Shown: positions 23,677-35,474 of the stretch, one piece after another
Numbering within the stretch: position 1 is the first letter of the stretch
Layout of the letters: each line of letters starts with the position of its first letter
NCBI GenBank assembly: GCA_025738555.1
Contig: JAOVFP010000002.1
Location: 7,688,001-7,752,000 of the forward strand
DNA from: Cyathus striatus
Lineage: Eukaryota > Basidiomycota > Agaricomycetes > Agaricales > Nidulariaceae
DNA: 64,000 nt
Direction of reading: 5' to 3'
Made by a program: the position numbers and the translations under genes
Notes under the pieces: model-generated
Databases searched by the model: none
The model's input: the letters and a program-made list of their open reading frames with translations, nothing else
Told to the model about the DNA's origin: nothing

Positions 23677-25032
23677 CACTATAACATAGAAGAAATGGCT
23701 TTGCTGATCATGTTATATTTGCCATACATATTTATAAACAATTTCAGAAAGGGAATGTGGATTAGTTTATTGTACAGATAATAAAACAGAGTCAAAGTAT
23801 GTGATGTTCAAATATCCTTACCGAAATTTTTCCGGATTGGCTAACAATGGATATGGGACTGTGGCATATTCATAATCAGTTTGAACAATCGGGACACAGA
23901 GCAAACATTCATTCCGACCCACAATATGGACTTAAATCTGACATGATAACAAATAAATCAATAGACCGATTAGCAGCAAGGACCACTACCTGAGGTGTAT
24001 TATTGAAAGCTTATTGAATAGGTCATCACATTATAAAATTAATTTTCATAAAAATGTCACATAAATTTATTCTTAATAATCCCAGAAATTCCAGACATCC
24101 TTAGTACCTGCAGGTGTAGTAAATATATAACTAAACATACTATATAACGTAAAACTTTAAAGCAATGATATAAAATTAAAAAAATACAAAAGAACTTGTA
24201 AGTATGTTAGTCGATGATTGGTCAACGACGCGCCAGACGCGATAAGTATGTAGTAACTTCAAGCAATTGGGATATGGAAATGACTGATATTATGTGTGGG
24301 AATTGTTGTTAGTTACCATTATTTTTGGCAACCACATGTATTTAAACCCTGGTTGAAGGGAGGTGTTCGCTCTGCAAAAAACGAGTTTTCATCGCCCTAC
24401 ATAACCCTATTACCTTAAAAGGTAGCGCGAATTTTGATCATCATTCTAGCTGTTAACAAAATCTGTTTGTATTCAAGGCCCAAGTACTACTGGTCACCCA
24501 CGTATCCACCTTCTATCCACCCCGCCACCGGAGCGCGCACGCGTACCAATTCATGGCTAATTCCGATAAGGAAATTAACCAAATAACATGCCCTGGCCGC
24601 AAAATTGATGCGAAACTTAGTGTAATTACTAATCAAGCTTCAATGTACCGTGCAATATGTCTTGACCGTGGACTTGTAAAGTGGTATATACTGTCACCAT
24701 AGATTTCTTTATATTCATCAAGGTTCAGGCAATATTTCGTGCCTTTTATACTCCCTGGATTTACTAAGATAAAATGATCTTAAGTCGTTAGTAACAGCTT
24801 ACAATAAACGAGGGATTAACTAATTTTTTGCATCGCCGCAACATCACAGGACCTTGTCCTTATACTGGTGAATTTCGCGGCATGCGATGTATATTATTAT
24901 CCACAACTCAGGCTGAAAAGGTTCCGTATACTAAGCACAATCTTCTGACATTGCCCTCTGAACATAGGTAGTCCGTACGTGACCGAGGACTTAAGTACTC
25001 GAAACCGATACGCGAACACCGGAACGTATTGG
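23677..25032. other. AT-rich intergenic region
   Basis: No frame with a domain. The perfect 14-base palindrome TACCTTAAAAGGTA lies at 24411-24424; versions recur at 29032 and 31329. From about 24470 on, the sequence resembles the upstream region of P450 C. Confidence 0.4.
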
Positions 25033-25079
25033 TATATATTAATGGTGGTATGAATACATTATGCATTTATCACTCCTCC

Positions 25080-27279
25080 ATGAATTACTTTCTGATATTT
25101 GCTGTATTTTCATTCATATCCTTCATCATTGGTCGTCTCTGCGCTTGTGGGAGACGAGAAGTTGGATTGCCTCTGGTCCAAATGGGATCCCTGTTCTCGG
25201 AAACGCACTTCAGTTTCCGAGATCTTTCCCGCATCTTAAGTATCACACGTCCTCGCATGGGTTCTTGTTACCTGTGCTGATTCCTTCAGATACAGGTTCA
25301 CGCAATGGGCAAGGGAATTCGGGGAGATATATTCGGTGAGTACACACCCTTAGCATTTCTATCGACTTTGTTCTTAAGAAGTTCATTCTAGCTTAAGATC
25401 TTAAACCGTACTATTATTGTATTGACAAGCCCTGATGCAGTCAGGGAAATTCTTGATATGAAGGGTGCTGTTACAGGAAACAGACCCGTATCACACGCCA
25501 TTGAACGTGTTACAGATGGTTTGGTTTTTGTTTTTAACAACATGAGTAAGCTATCTACTCACTAAACTTTTTTTGGAATCTTATTAATAAATTTAAGATA
25601 CCAATCTATGGAGACGAGGTAGAAAAACACTGCAGAGCTTCCTAAACCCTGCAGCGCTGGATCAACATCGCGACATTCAAGAGATGGAGTCAGCAAAGCT
25701 ATTAAACGATATTATCGAGTCGCCGAAGGTACAGACATCGTTCAGTCTTCTGATCTATGTTCAATATTAGAATACTGAAATATAAATATAGGATATATAT
25801 ATACATATACGACGCCTAACTGCATCCACAATGTTCAGTCTTGTCTATGGCCAACAGTTCCCATTATATCACAACTCCTTCCCGGAAGCTTACTTCGAGG
25901 ATATAGAGCTGCTTAATCAAACCGCTGATCCTGGAGCACACGCTCCAATCGATGCCATCCCTTTTCTGAAACTACTTCCAGGGAAGTGGAAGGAGCTGTG
26001 TAGTAGGGCAAAGAAAGTCAGAGATCATGTTTATAGGCCTCTTTTCAACATGTGTGAAGAACGTGTTAGAGACCGCAATGATGCGGAAAGCTTTATTGCG
26101 AAGGTTATTTCGGAGAAAGAGAAGTGGGGGTTAGAAAGGGGTGAAATTTAGTTCGTATTTTATTTAATCGAAGTTCTTAAAGTTGACGCATTTTGATATT
26201 CTCCAGCGGTGTCGGGGTCGTTCTTATGGATGGTAGCGCAGAAACGACAGCTTCTTATCTCCAATGTGCTATTATGTCACTGACTACATTCCCCGAATAT
26301 CAAAGGATAGCTCAAGACGAAATAGACAAAGTGATTGGTGATAGGATTCCAACACTGGACGACTTCGACAACTTACCCTATTTTTGAAGGCATTTCTGAA
26401 AGAGGTGCGTACCATAGGCAATTATAAAAATACGACGAACACATTATTATTTCTGGAAATAACAGGTGATGAGAATTTTACCCATCGCACCTATAGGGAT
26501 TCCGCATGTTGCAACTGAGGAAGTATTGGTACGAAATTCTCTTTCTTATATCAAATACATTCATCGAAATATGAATAGTACAAAGACTACAGAATACCCA
26601 AGGACTCTGTTATATTCATGAATATATGTAAGTTCTTCTCTATCATCATACGAATTACTTACTTTATCGATTTAGGGGGGATATATCATAACTCCGGTAA
26701 CTTCCTTCCATCTTCCTTGTAATAGAAGTACTAAGAAATGCTACTAAGACCTCTTCCATAACCCCGATGCATTCATTCCAGAACGACACTTGCTAGCTTC
26801 CAAAGATGAACTGGAATCAAAAGTACGAGAAAATCTCGCGTTTGGAGCTGGGCGGGTAAGTATTATGCCTCACTTCTCATCATGCCGCGTGGTATAACTG
26901 GATCACTATTCGTAGCGGATTTGCCCTGGAGAACAAATGGCTATGCAAGTAGTGGTGAGTACGAATCACTCTGCTCCTTAATATTGTTCAATGGAAAATT
27001 CTTCGTTAGCCTTTGAATGTTATGAGACTGCTCTGGGGCTTTACATTTGAAAAGGACAGTTCAGGAACTGGGAGTATTGAGATGGGTTCATTTGCGAGGG
27101 TAATTATAATTTGCATTGTGTATGATCATTCACACCTCTAAGTTGTTCTATAGTCTGGATTGACACTTTCGCCTCTCCCGTTCACCTGCAAAGTAACACC
27201 TCGGAATGAACAGAGGATATCATTGATCAAGGAAACGTTTGTTGCTTCACCGCTTGCTTCAACAGTACCAAATTTGTAG
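25080..27279 (+). pseudogene. Cytochrome P450 D, paralogue of C and E with two frameshifts
   Basis: Exons 25080-25239, 25296-25335, 25392-25545, 25598-25728, 25792-26150, 26207-26404, 26466-26528, 26579-26627, 26676-26696, 26749-26855, 26916-26954, 27010-27099 and 27154-27279. All 13 exons and all splice sites of the C/E type are present. Exon 1 is one base shorter than in C and E (loss near 25170-25173, inside the proline-rich hinge). Exon 6 is two bases longer (T run at 26381-26385). Each change shifts the frame and they do not cancel. The haem loop FGAGRRICPGEQMA and the I-helix LMDGSAETTASYL are otherwise intact. This looks like a young pseudogene, or two errors in short runs of the assembly. 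Confidence 0.8.
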
Positions 27280-27455
27280 TTAGGAATGCTAGGTTGCTGT
27301 ATTTGTACTATTGGCAGTTGTTCTTCTTGTTTTATGCTAGTATGCAATAGAAGGAGTGGCTTTACTGATCATACTACGTATCCTAAAAATAAAAACAATA
27401 AGTGATCGTCACAGCCACAGCCCCCAAGTGTTAGGCACATTTCCTTAAGTATACT

Positions 27456-27496
27456 AATAAAGGAATAGGGCCGACAAGCAGCAAAGCCCACTACCA
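27456..27496. repeat. Short dispersed repeat, partial copy
   Basis: Shares AAAGGAATAGGGCCG and GCAAAGCCCACTACC with 29053-29091. That copy is preceded by the palindrome CTACCTTAAAAGGTAG. Probably fragments of a short foldback repeat. Confidence 0.4.
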
Positions 27497-27865
27497 AAAA
27501 AATTAAACCGGGTATGGCCACTAAGTACTCATGGGAAGACGAATAATACATGTACTAAAAGTAAGGAATCCCTTTCTTCTGCGTGTACTGGCACCCCAGA
27601 CGCACTTGTAGACCCAGTAGGCAGAAATTTGCTCTAGAAAAGCCATATTAACAATGAACCAGTGAGCAGAGAAATCATCGAGACATGTTAAACGGTAGAT
27701 TTGGCCAAGATATGGAACTTCTACTCATGTTTATGCAATACAACACGCACCGTTAGCTTTGTGATCACAACCATAATGCAGACCAGAACTGTTGTTAGCA
27801 TAGATAGCAGATGTGTATAAAATATGAAGCGTCGAGAAAGCATATTGGAACGATTTAGAGACAAC

Positions 27866-28870
27866 TTACAGCTTTAAACAGAAAGAGATCCAAGTACTCT
27901 GCAAGTCCGGTCTTTTGTGTAGAAAGAACGTGCACAGTACTGTGGTGGCGCCTGTATTAATGCACAAGTATACGATATGGAAATCGGACGTTGTAAACTT
28001 ATAAAATGTGGTTGTAGCGGATTCTGTATTCAGAGTCCCTTCTAATAGACGACATTCACAGCTGTCATATAGCAAACAGGTAACCAGCCCGCAGCTGGGA
28101 TCCCAGGTTCCAACGCATGCGAGTTCCTTGAAGTTCGTAGAGATACAGTGAATATGCTGTGCAATATCAGACCTGCTATGGGACCATGTCAGCGGCATTT
28201 TGAACAATTGATCAACGGAGGACGTGACGTACATCACCGTTACACAGTCTGGTAGATAGTGCCAGCGAGCATTGAGATAATACCGGCCTAGGTAGTGCAT
28301 CCAAGATCCTTCAATGGCATACTTACGCAAAAGATAAGATTCTGAGACAGGTACTACTGAGGCCCATACCTTTTGGTAGAGTGTAATCGAAATTTATACT
28401 CTGCAGCCGGCACACCGTTGAAAGGCAGAGAACATTGGCGATAGTGTTTTTGTAGAAGATAGAGTCTTGAGAAACGAAGAAACAGTCACATGGAAGTACA
28501 GGTCTTGAGGTTGGTAAGGTAGATCTCAAGCCAAGCGAGTCATGAAAGCGTAAATCAGAACGCAGGTGTAGGAGGAAGGTAGACCATGAATTACGTCCTG
28601 AAAGGTCGAATGGCATTGTTTCATTTTTCATTTGCAAGGACAGCATCTGAGAGAACATAGTACATGTTATCTACGCTGTGGGATTAAGTGAGAAATCAAA
28701 ACACGTAAGGTACTGTAGCGTACGTACCATTCATCGCACACAATCCAACCTGTCTTCAATCTTTCTCCAAGCACCATCCTCACCCTCAAACTTCAACCTC
28801 CAACGAACGATCTCAAGTGCGAACCCTTTTCAGGAAGAAGACTTCGAGTATTGTGCAGATTAGTGTAATG
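27866..28870 (-). CDS. Multi-exon gene of unknown function (approximate model)
   Basis: Three protein-like stretches follow one another on the minus strand. The first, near 28840-28750, contains EIVRWRLKFEGEDGAWRKIE. The second, at 28658-28323, contains GRNSWSTFLLHLRSDLRFHD. The third, at 28330-27866, contains GSWMHYLGRYYLNARWHYLP and TWDPSCGLVTCLLYDSC. A likely intron with donor GTACGT and acceptor CAG lies near 28170-28235. I do not recognise a domain with certainty. The clause with TWDPSCG recalls C-terminal parts of basidiomycete F-box proteins, which would be a guess. Exon borders and the start are not fixed, and stops between the stretches could mean decay. Confidence 0.35.
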
Positions 28871-30085
28871 AACAAAGGCAACGATGATAGTGAATAAGGT
28901 TACCAGGAGGTTGGAACTAATGGCTACAAATGTCACACGAATTCAGAAACAACTCCAGCCAATCAGGTTGAGATCTTATCCAAGATCCTCAAATTGCCAT
29001 ATCCGGTGGCTCAAACGTCCCTAATACCCAACTACCTTAAAAGGTAGTGGGAATAAAGGAATAGGGCCGGCAAACGGCAAAGCCCATTACCCTCCTATTG
29101 AACTGTTTACCATGACTCATGGGTTGAACAACAGTTACTTCTTCGTGAATGTTCAACAGGTTTACTCCATTCATTCAGATGACTCGCCATGCTTTCTCAT
29201 CACCTGTGTACCTCCCCTCCATGTGTCCACTTGATGCTCAGCTGGGATAAAGTCCTGACAACGCCAGCATGACTTCAACTAGTGATATTGAAATGTTACA
29301 TGTGGTACTACCATCGTACTCAACCTTGAGTTGTCGTAGTCTATGATCACTACGACATTCACTAACAGCAGTTCATTGCGCCCACGTCCCCCACATCTTC
29401 ACTTGCTTCGGCAGAACCTTGAAAGTTGCTGAACTTCTTAAAAAAGCGAAGCAAACAATAAAACTGATTAAGTATAAAGATTTAATAAAGTGCATTTGTT
29501 TACATGGATGACTAGAAATGGAAGGGGTGGTTAATGGGTACTTCAAGAAGCCACTAGGTCAATGATGTGTGTAGGGAGAATGGTGAGAGAAGCCAAACGC
29601 CCATCTGCGCAGAGGAGGAGAGTTCATGAGAGCGTAGGCTAGAATCTTTCATGGTCTACACAAACATTATGCATTTCGACTAGGACTACTTCACAACATA
29701 AACCTGTGACGTGAATCGGTTTTACGAAGAGATAGGACTTAGAACGGAAGGGGAAATACTTGGTTGTTGTGATGAGGTGATAAGTCTGCTGGGCATACCT
29801 GAACAAAGACAAAAAGCGAGTACATCGAGACAACTGTCCGATGTGGGTGTTCTAAGATCAATCAAACGAAGTTAGAACAATAAAATAGCACTTTTCATTG
29901 TAGCGAGAGAGATAGAACTTTGAAACAAAGTTCCAGCATAGAAACGAGAGATAACAATTTGAGGAAATAAGTCCTGCCTCCTCTGCCCGATTCTGCAACA
30001 CTAGTAATGCGGGGACGGGGGCAGATAGAGGATTAGTTAAAGGGCGAGTAGGAGGGGAAGCCTTGGACTGTATTCTGTAAGTGCA
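28871..30085. other. Intergenic, no supported gene
   Basis: Contains the palindrome CTACCTTAAAAGGTAG (29032-29047) with the adjoining repeat to 29091. The sequence from GGTAGTGGG to CCCATTACC there forms a short imperfect inverted repeat. No coding signal is seen. Confidence 0.4.
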
Positions 30086-30089
30086 TAAG

Positions 30090-30900
30090 CTCTTGGGTCA
30101 AAAGAGGAAGAGAAGAGGTAGGGAAGAAAGGGAGAGGGAAAGGAGAAAGAAGGGGGAAGAGAAGGGGAAAGAATGAAAAGAGGAAGGAAGGAGGGACGTA
30201 CACTCCCTAGTCCCAAAACCACCCCAGAACCGTAATGCAATACCTAACACGATACTTAGCCGCCCAAGCACGAGGAGGAACCCGCGGACTTCTGGAGATA
30301 TGATTTCGGTCATGTATAGTGGAGTTAGCATGTACACATCATCGTTAATACATTTCACTTCACAGAGGAAGGAAGGAGGAAGAGGGAGGAGAGGAGAGAG
30401 AAGGAAACGTACCTAAGCACACCATCCTCCCAAGGAACAAATGCCACAATTCGACTGCAGCGCATTGGAATAGTGAACCAATGAGATGTACACCTTGAGA
30501 ATGTTACCGTAAGCGTGAATAGCAGGTAGGGAAGGTAGGAGGAAACACACCACACATAGCCATAACCGCTTGTCCGCGAGAGAGCTTATCCGTGTATACA
30601 CCTTCAGCTACAGCCCCCAACAACGCGTCGAGTTCCAATACTGCCGCTACGGTGTGTCAGAAAGAACATAGAAAGAGGGGAGGGAGGTCGGGAAACACAC
30701 TCATAACACCCTTCTGCAACGAACTCACAGGTCAACGGGCCATAAAATCCTTCATAACAAACACATTCGCATTCTTCCCAATTGTAACCTCATCAACACT
30801 CTCCCTCACAACCCAAGATTGAAAAGAGAATCACGACACCCTAATCATACCCAAACTCAACCCTTCAAGGGTGGTAGAGTTGTGTTTGAGACCTGCGATG
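30090..30900 (-). pseudogene. MFS sugar transporter relic
   Basis: On the minus strand near 30358-30200 the frame reads TPLYMTEIISPEVRGFLLVL and then FWGGFGTR. This is the signature of fungal sugar porters (PLYxxEIxPxxxRG) at transmembrane helix 4-5. Upstream pieces fit helices 1-3: VYTDKLSRGQA near 30600-30580, LFQCAAVELWHLFLGRM near 30470-30430, and a possible start region VFVMKDFMAR near 30750. Downstream, a clause RLPLLLAL near 30050 fits the next exon. Stops and frame changes break the pieces, the gaps are low-complexity pyrimidine or purine runs, and the C-terminal half is absent, so it cannot encode a transporter. Confidence 0.55.
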
Positions 30901-31405
30901 CCCGGGGGGACCGTACGAGTAGATGTAGTTCCCGTCTTGGTGGATTGTTTTGGGTGGGAGAGGATGAGGTGTATGTGTTTGGATTCGAGTTTGAGTTCGG
31001 TGGAGGGAGAGGGGAGGGGAGGGGAGTGTATCTGTCATTTCGGGTGCTCTGAGGGAGGTGAGCGGGTGATATAGGGTGAAGTTGGAGCTGCGCGTACCGT
31101 GAGTGTGTGAGCCTTGCTCCCCTTAGGTTATCCTTGCATGTTGGTTGTAGATTGTAGTAGCAGGCAAGAGCAGGTCGAAGTCAACGATGAAGAGAAGTCG
31201 CTCGTCGTCGTGAGTAGATAGAACAAGAAAGAATTACGAGGGCCCGTTACACATGTCACAGAGCTTCTGCCAATCAGGTTGCAAGAGAGTGAGATCTCGA
31301 ACGCGATCCCGAGAAACGCCTTTTTGGGACCTTAAAAGGTAGTGGGAATCATCTCTCCTGTCTAAGCTATTTCTGCATAAACTCTCCCTAATTTCGTAGG
31401 TACTA

Positions 31406-32548
31406 CAGTCGAACCTGTCATAACTCATAGGGGTCGGTGGACCTGAAAAGTTATGAGTTTTCGTGGGTTATGACTTGTTGCGACACACACATATATTACG
31501 TAATACGATTTGACAATGTTGTAGATTACGTAATACGCCTTACACATGGGAAAAGAACTGAGTGATCTTGGTGGGCACCATGCTATACGACTGTTCAATA
31601 CGAGTTTGACGTCCAAACATTGCAAGTTCCTTCTCCAACTTTCGTGCATATGTATCATTCACATCTGACATGTACTTACCAAGAATAATTGCCGCTTCAA
31701 GTGCTTCCCGTCGTGTGAGTTTAACTTGAAGTTCCTCAACTGGGATTACTGTACTAATTGAAATACTTCGGCAGTCACGCGTCACGAAGCTACCTGACGT
31801 GCCGAAATCTGGTGCATGTCATGCATCACGACAGCAACTGACGGAAGGTCTGAGAAGTCACGGTTAAATTTTTTGCTCAGTAGGGTTTGAACTACTGATT
31901 TCGCCATTTTTCTGAATAATTTTGGTCTTCTACAATGCTTTAGCCCAGTTTTCCGCTATGCCAGATCATGTTACTAATTAAATTAGCCTAAATTCTACAT
32001 ATGTGTGGATGACAATGCCGAATTTTTCAATTTGTCACGCTATATACTTCTGACCTGACGAAATGGTCTGCTGGTTGGAGCTGTCACACACGTGTAAGGG
32101 TGCCGAAGTATTTCAATTAGTACAGTATGCGGCTCTGAGTGGGGGGGGGGTATGGGTGTCTCAAAGGTCTGTGGCCTTGGAGATTGAAATATTGAAACTC
32201 TAGCTATGCTATGGCCGCCCATTGTTGCACTCGTGCCTAGCCTCCGTCAGAAAATTTATAAGAAACACTTGAAAAACATTTGGAAATATTTCATAATGTA
32301 TTCACTATATTCCGGCGCAGCCCATCAGTGAAACAATAGACACAAAGAGTGCGTTGTTACATATATATTTCTATTTTAAGACACTATTATGAGTTTTGGA
32401 ACCTCACCAAACCTATGAGTTATCGCGTTTCACAGGATTATGACATTTTTGATCAATCCTCCCGCCCACCGATTTGGTGGACTCGAAATCTTATGAGTTT
32501 GTACAGGTTATGACTTGTTGCGGTTATGAGTTAGGACAAGTTTGACTG
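31406..32548 (-). mobile_element. Pogo-like DNA transposon, internally deleted
   Basis: The 1143-bp element starts CAGTCGAACCTGTCATAACT. Its other end, reverse-complemented, starts CAGTCAAACTTGTCCTAACT. Both are flanked by TA (31404-31405 and 32549-32550). A minus-strand frame at 31785-31540 reads LTRREALEAAIILGKY, then KLEKELAMFGRQTRIEQ, ending ITQFF, which resembles the C-terminal tail of fungal pogo/CENP-B-type transposases. An upstream part of the same tail lies at 32222-32126, cut by the nested element at 31749-32125. The DDE catalytic part is missing, so the copy is non-autonomous. Confidence 0.7.
31749..32125. mobile_element. Nested 377-bp TIR element inside the pogo-like element
   Basis: The ends CTGTACTAATTGAAATACTT and its reverse complement are about 25 bases and identical. 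They are flanked by TA at 31747-31748 and 32126-32127. It is related at both the terminus (CTGTA) and the subterminal GTCACGCGTCAC to the elements at 16768 and 56325. Joining the flanks at one TA gives a continuous transposase-tail frame, so it is a later insertion. No coding capacity. Confidence 0.75.
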
Positions 32549-32550
32549 TA

Positions 32551-33065
32551 GTTACAAGCTGTCAGATGTGCGTCTTGCATGTTCATCTTCCTGCTGCATG
32601 CAGGCACGGCAAAATATTAATACCGACAGGATACCGATATCGTATATCCGATAGGTCCGAGGCAAGAATACTTTAACATGATAAAGTATCCTTAGTATTA
32701 ACAACATAGATGGATGTTTTACTTACTGCTAACCTTTAAAAGATAGCTATAGCCTATAGATAGAGAATTAACTGAAGTCCAAGGCTCTCCGTTGTTCCTT
32801 TGTAGTCAGAACCGAGCGTGCGAACACAGGAACAGTATTTGTTTTTATTTTGGGCGCAAATTCTCGCTGTGCCACGCGACGCGCTATTCTTCTTCCCTTC
32901 TTCTACTTATCCATTAATTATACATGGGAAATCTCCGAATGCGATACACGGTATCTGGACGTAGGTTTCTATCCGTGATACCAACCCTGGCTAGCACTCA
33001 ATGGCAACATATAACAGTTTGAATCATGCTGCAAGAGGTCGTTAGTCGCCCTTCAACGTCCCTCC
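32551..33065. other. Intergenic, upstream of P450 E
   Basis: No coding signal is seen. A weak TATA-like CATATAAC lies at about 33007-33014. Confidence 0.35.
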
Positions 33066-35259
33066 ATGGGGTTTACAGTAGCATTTGCATCACTTGTGCT
33101 CATCTCCCTCATCATCGTTCGCCTTCGTGCTTATGGAAGACGAGAGCAAGGACTACCCCCTGGTCCAGATGGAATTCCCATTCTTGGAAACGCTCTTCAG
33201 TTTCCTACGGCTTTCCCACATCTCATGTATGATATTCACGAAAAAAGCGGATACTAACTATTTATTTTGCTGATTCGCTTGATATACAGGTTTACACAAT
33301 GGGCAAGAGAGTATGGGGAGATATATTCCGTGAGTATACCACATACTCTATACTGCTTCTGTACTGACGACGAGCACTATACAAGCTTAAGATTTTCAAT
33401 CGTACCGCAATAGTCTTGACGAGCCCTGAGGCAATCAAGGAAATTCTCGACGTGAAAGGGTCGGTTACAGGAAACAGGCCTCATTCGCATCTTGTTGAAA
33501 GGGTTACGGATGGGTTGGTTCTCGCTCTAGAAAACATGAGTGAGATACATGCTTTTTGATGTGATTATTACTGACTTTTGATTAGCCACTAATATATGGA
33601 AGCGGGGTAGAAAAACTCTGCACAGCTTCCTAACTTCTGATGCTTTACGGAAACATCACCAGACTCAAGAAATGGAATCTGTTCTATTGTTACATGATAT
33701 CCTCGAGAGTCCAAAGGTAGATGCACCGTAAAACGTTTTGTCTCCATACTGAATTATAGTGAACAGGACATATTTATACATATCCGTCGCTTGACAGCGT
33801 CTACAATGTTCAGTCTCGTATATGGTCAACAGTTCCCAAAATATCATAATTCCGCCCCAGAAGCCTACTTTGAGGGAATCAAGTTACTTAATCAAGCTGT
33901 AGATCCAGGGGCCCATCCTCCTATTGACGTCTTTCCCTTTTTGAAACTTCTTCCAGGAAAATGGAAGGAAATGTGCAATACAGCGAAGAAAGTACGAGAG
34001 AGTGTGTATGGCCCTCTTCTTAGAACAAGTGAAGAACAAGTGAGAGATGGAAAGGGAGAGGAAAGTTTTCTTGCCAAGGTTATATCGGAGAGGGAAAAGC
34101 GGGGTCTTGAACGGAAAGAGATTTAGTTCGTCTTTTATCTGATCTCGAAGTTTTTAATCGTGTTGCTTATCGTTGTCATCTAGCGGTGTGGGAGCGGTCC
34201 TTATGGATGCAGGCGCGGAAACGACTGCGTCCTACCTTCAATGCATCGTCATGTCTCTTATTACATTCCCTGAATGTCAGAAGAAAGCAAAAGATGAAAT
34301 TGAGGAAGTGATTGGTGATCGCATGCCAACACTGGACGATTTCGATAACCTTCCCTATTTGCAGGCGCTTCTGAAGGAGGTGCGTAACTTAGATGTTTAG
34401 ATGTTTGCTTGATGTCTGACAACTCACTTTGTTGGGAACAATAGGTGATCAGGTTTACACCCATCTTGCCCGTTGCGGTTCCGCACGTTTCAACTGAAGA
34501 AGTAACGGTAAGTACTCTATATCTCGTGTTAAAGCCCCTCGCTGAAATATGAACAGTACAAAGACTACATAATCCCGAAAGATTCCATTATATTCATGAA
34601 TACGTGTATGTCATGACTCATTTTACGATCCTTCTTATTCTCTGTCTTACTGTATCGTCCTAGGGGGTGTATATCATGATCCAGGTAGCTTTCCTCTTAT
34701 ATCAGCATACCAGACTTACGTAAAATTTCCTCTAAGAATTGTTTCCCAACCCCGATGCATTTATTCCCGAGCGACATTTCACCTCCGGGAGTAAAGCCGA
34801 ATTAAAAGTTCGGGAGAATCTCATCTTCGGTGCTGGGCGCGTAAGTCTGGCTCTCATATTATCACAAGCGCGGTTTAATAATATTCATTTGGGATGCTAA
34901 GCGACTATGTCCCGGAGAACCAATTGCAATGCAAGTAGTGGTGAGTTCAAATGGTTTTTTGTCGACGAGCACACTTTGATGAATGGGTTCTTTTAGCCTT
35001 TGAATGTGATGAAACTACTCTGGGCATATACATTTGAAAAGGATGATTCTGGAACTGGAACTATTGGGATGGATGCGTTTGCAAAGGTAAATATTATCAC
35101 ATCAGCTACTGCATAGTATATCTAAAGAAATTTTTATAGCCGGGAATAGCATTAACTCCTCTTCCGTTTACGTGTAAAATTGAGGCTCGGAGTGAGAAGA
35201 GAACTGCGATGATCAAAGAGACGTTTCTCGCTTCATCACGAGCTGCTTCAGCTGCGTAG
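33066..35259 (+). CDS. Cytochrome P450 E (13 exons, 508 aa), paralogue of C and D
   Basis: Exons: 33066-33226, 33290-33329, 33386-33539, 33586-33716, 33767-34125, 34184-34379, 34445-34507, 34557-34605, 34664-34684, 34737-34840, 34902-34940, 34997-35086 and 35140-35259. All but the last exon match the lengths in C, and the frame is open throughout. The protein shows a short N-terminal anchor, hinge GLPPGPDGIPILGNA, I-helix LMDAGAETTASYL, the ExxR region in LLKEVIRFTPILP, and haem loop FGAGRLCPGEPIAM. That loop has one residue fewer between Arg and Cys-region than the FGAGRRICPG of C and D by local wording (RL against RRI), a family-level variation at a splice junction worth checking. An active ER monooxygenase is expected and the substrate is unknown. 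A minus-strand membrane-protein gene lies tail-to-tail 215 bases downstream. Confidence 0.85.
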
Positions 35260-35474
35260 CATGTTAATCGAACGCTTAATCTCAGTGTATTTCTACTACT
35301 AAACGTTTTTGATACCCTTTCACACACTTACACTGGTGCACATAGTTCTCAATGATACATATTAGATACATCACAAGGGCACCAGGCCTATAAGTAGTAT
35401 ACATTGCCAGTGGATCCGAGCATTACGTGAAAATAGGTCGCTCACCAACTACCCAAATTACCCAAAGAACTCGC

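Noticed and set aside
26148..26206. In-frame TAG after GEI in P450 D (and in E at about 34124)
   Set aside because: A GTTCGT donor two bases inside the TAG removes it. Gene C uses the same site without a stop, and exon lengths agree in all three.
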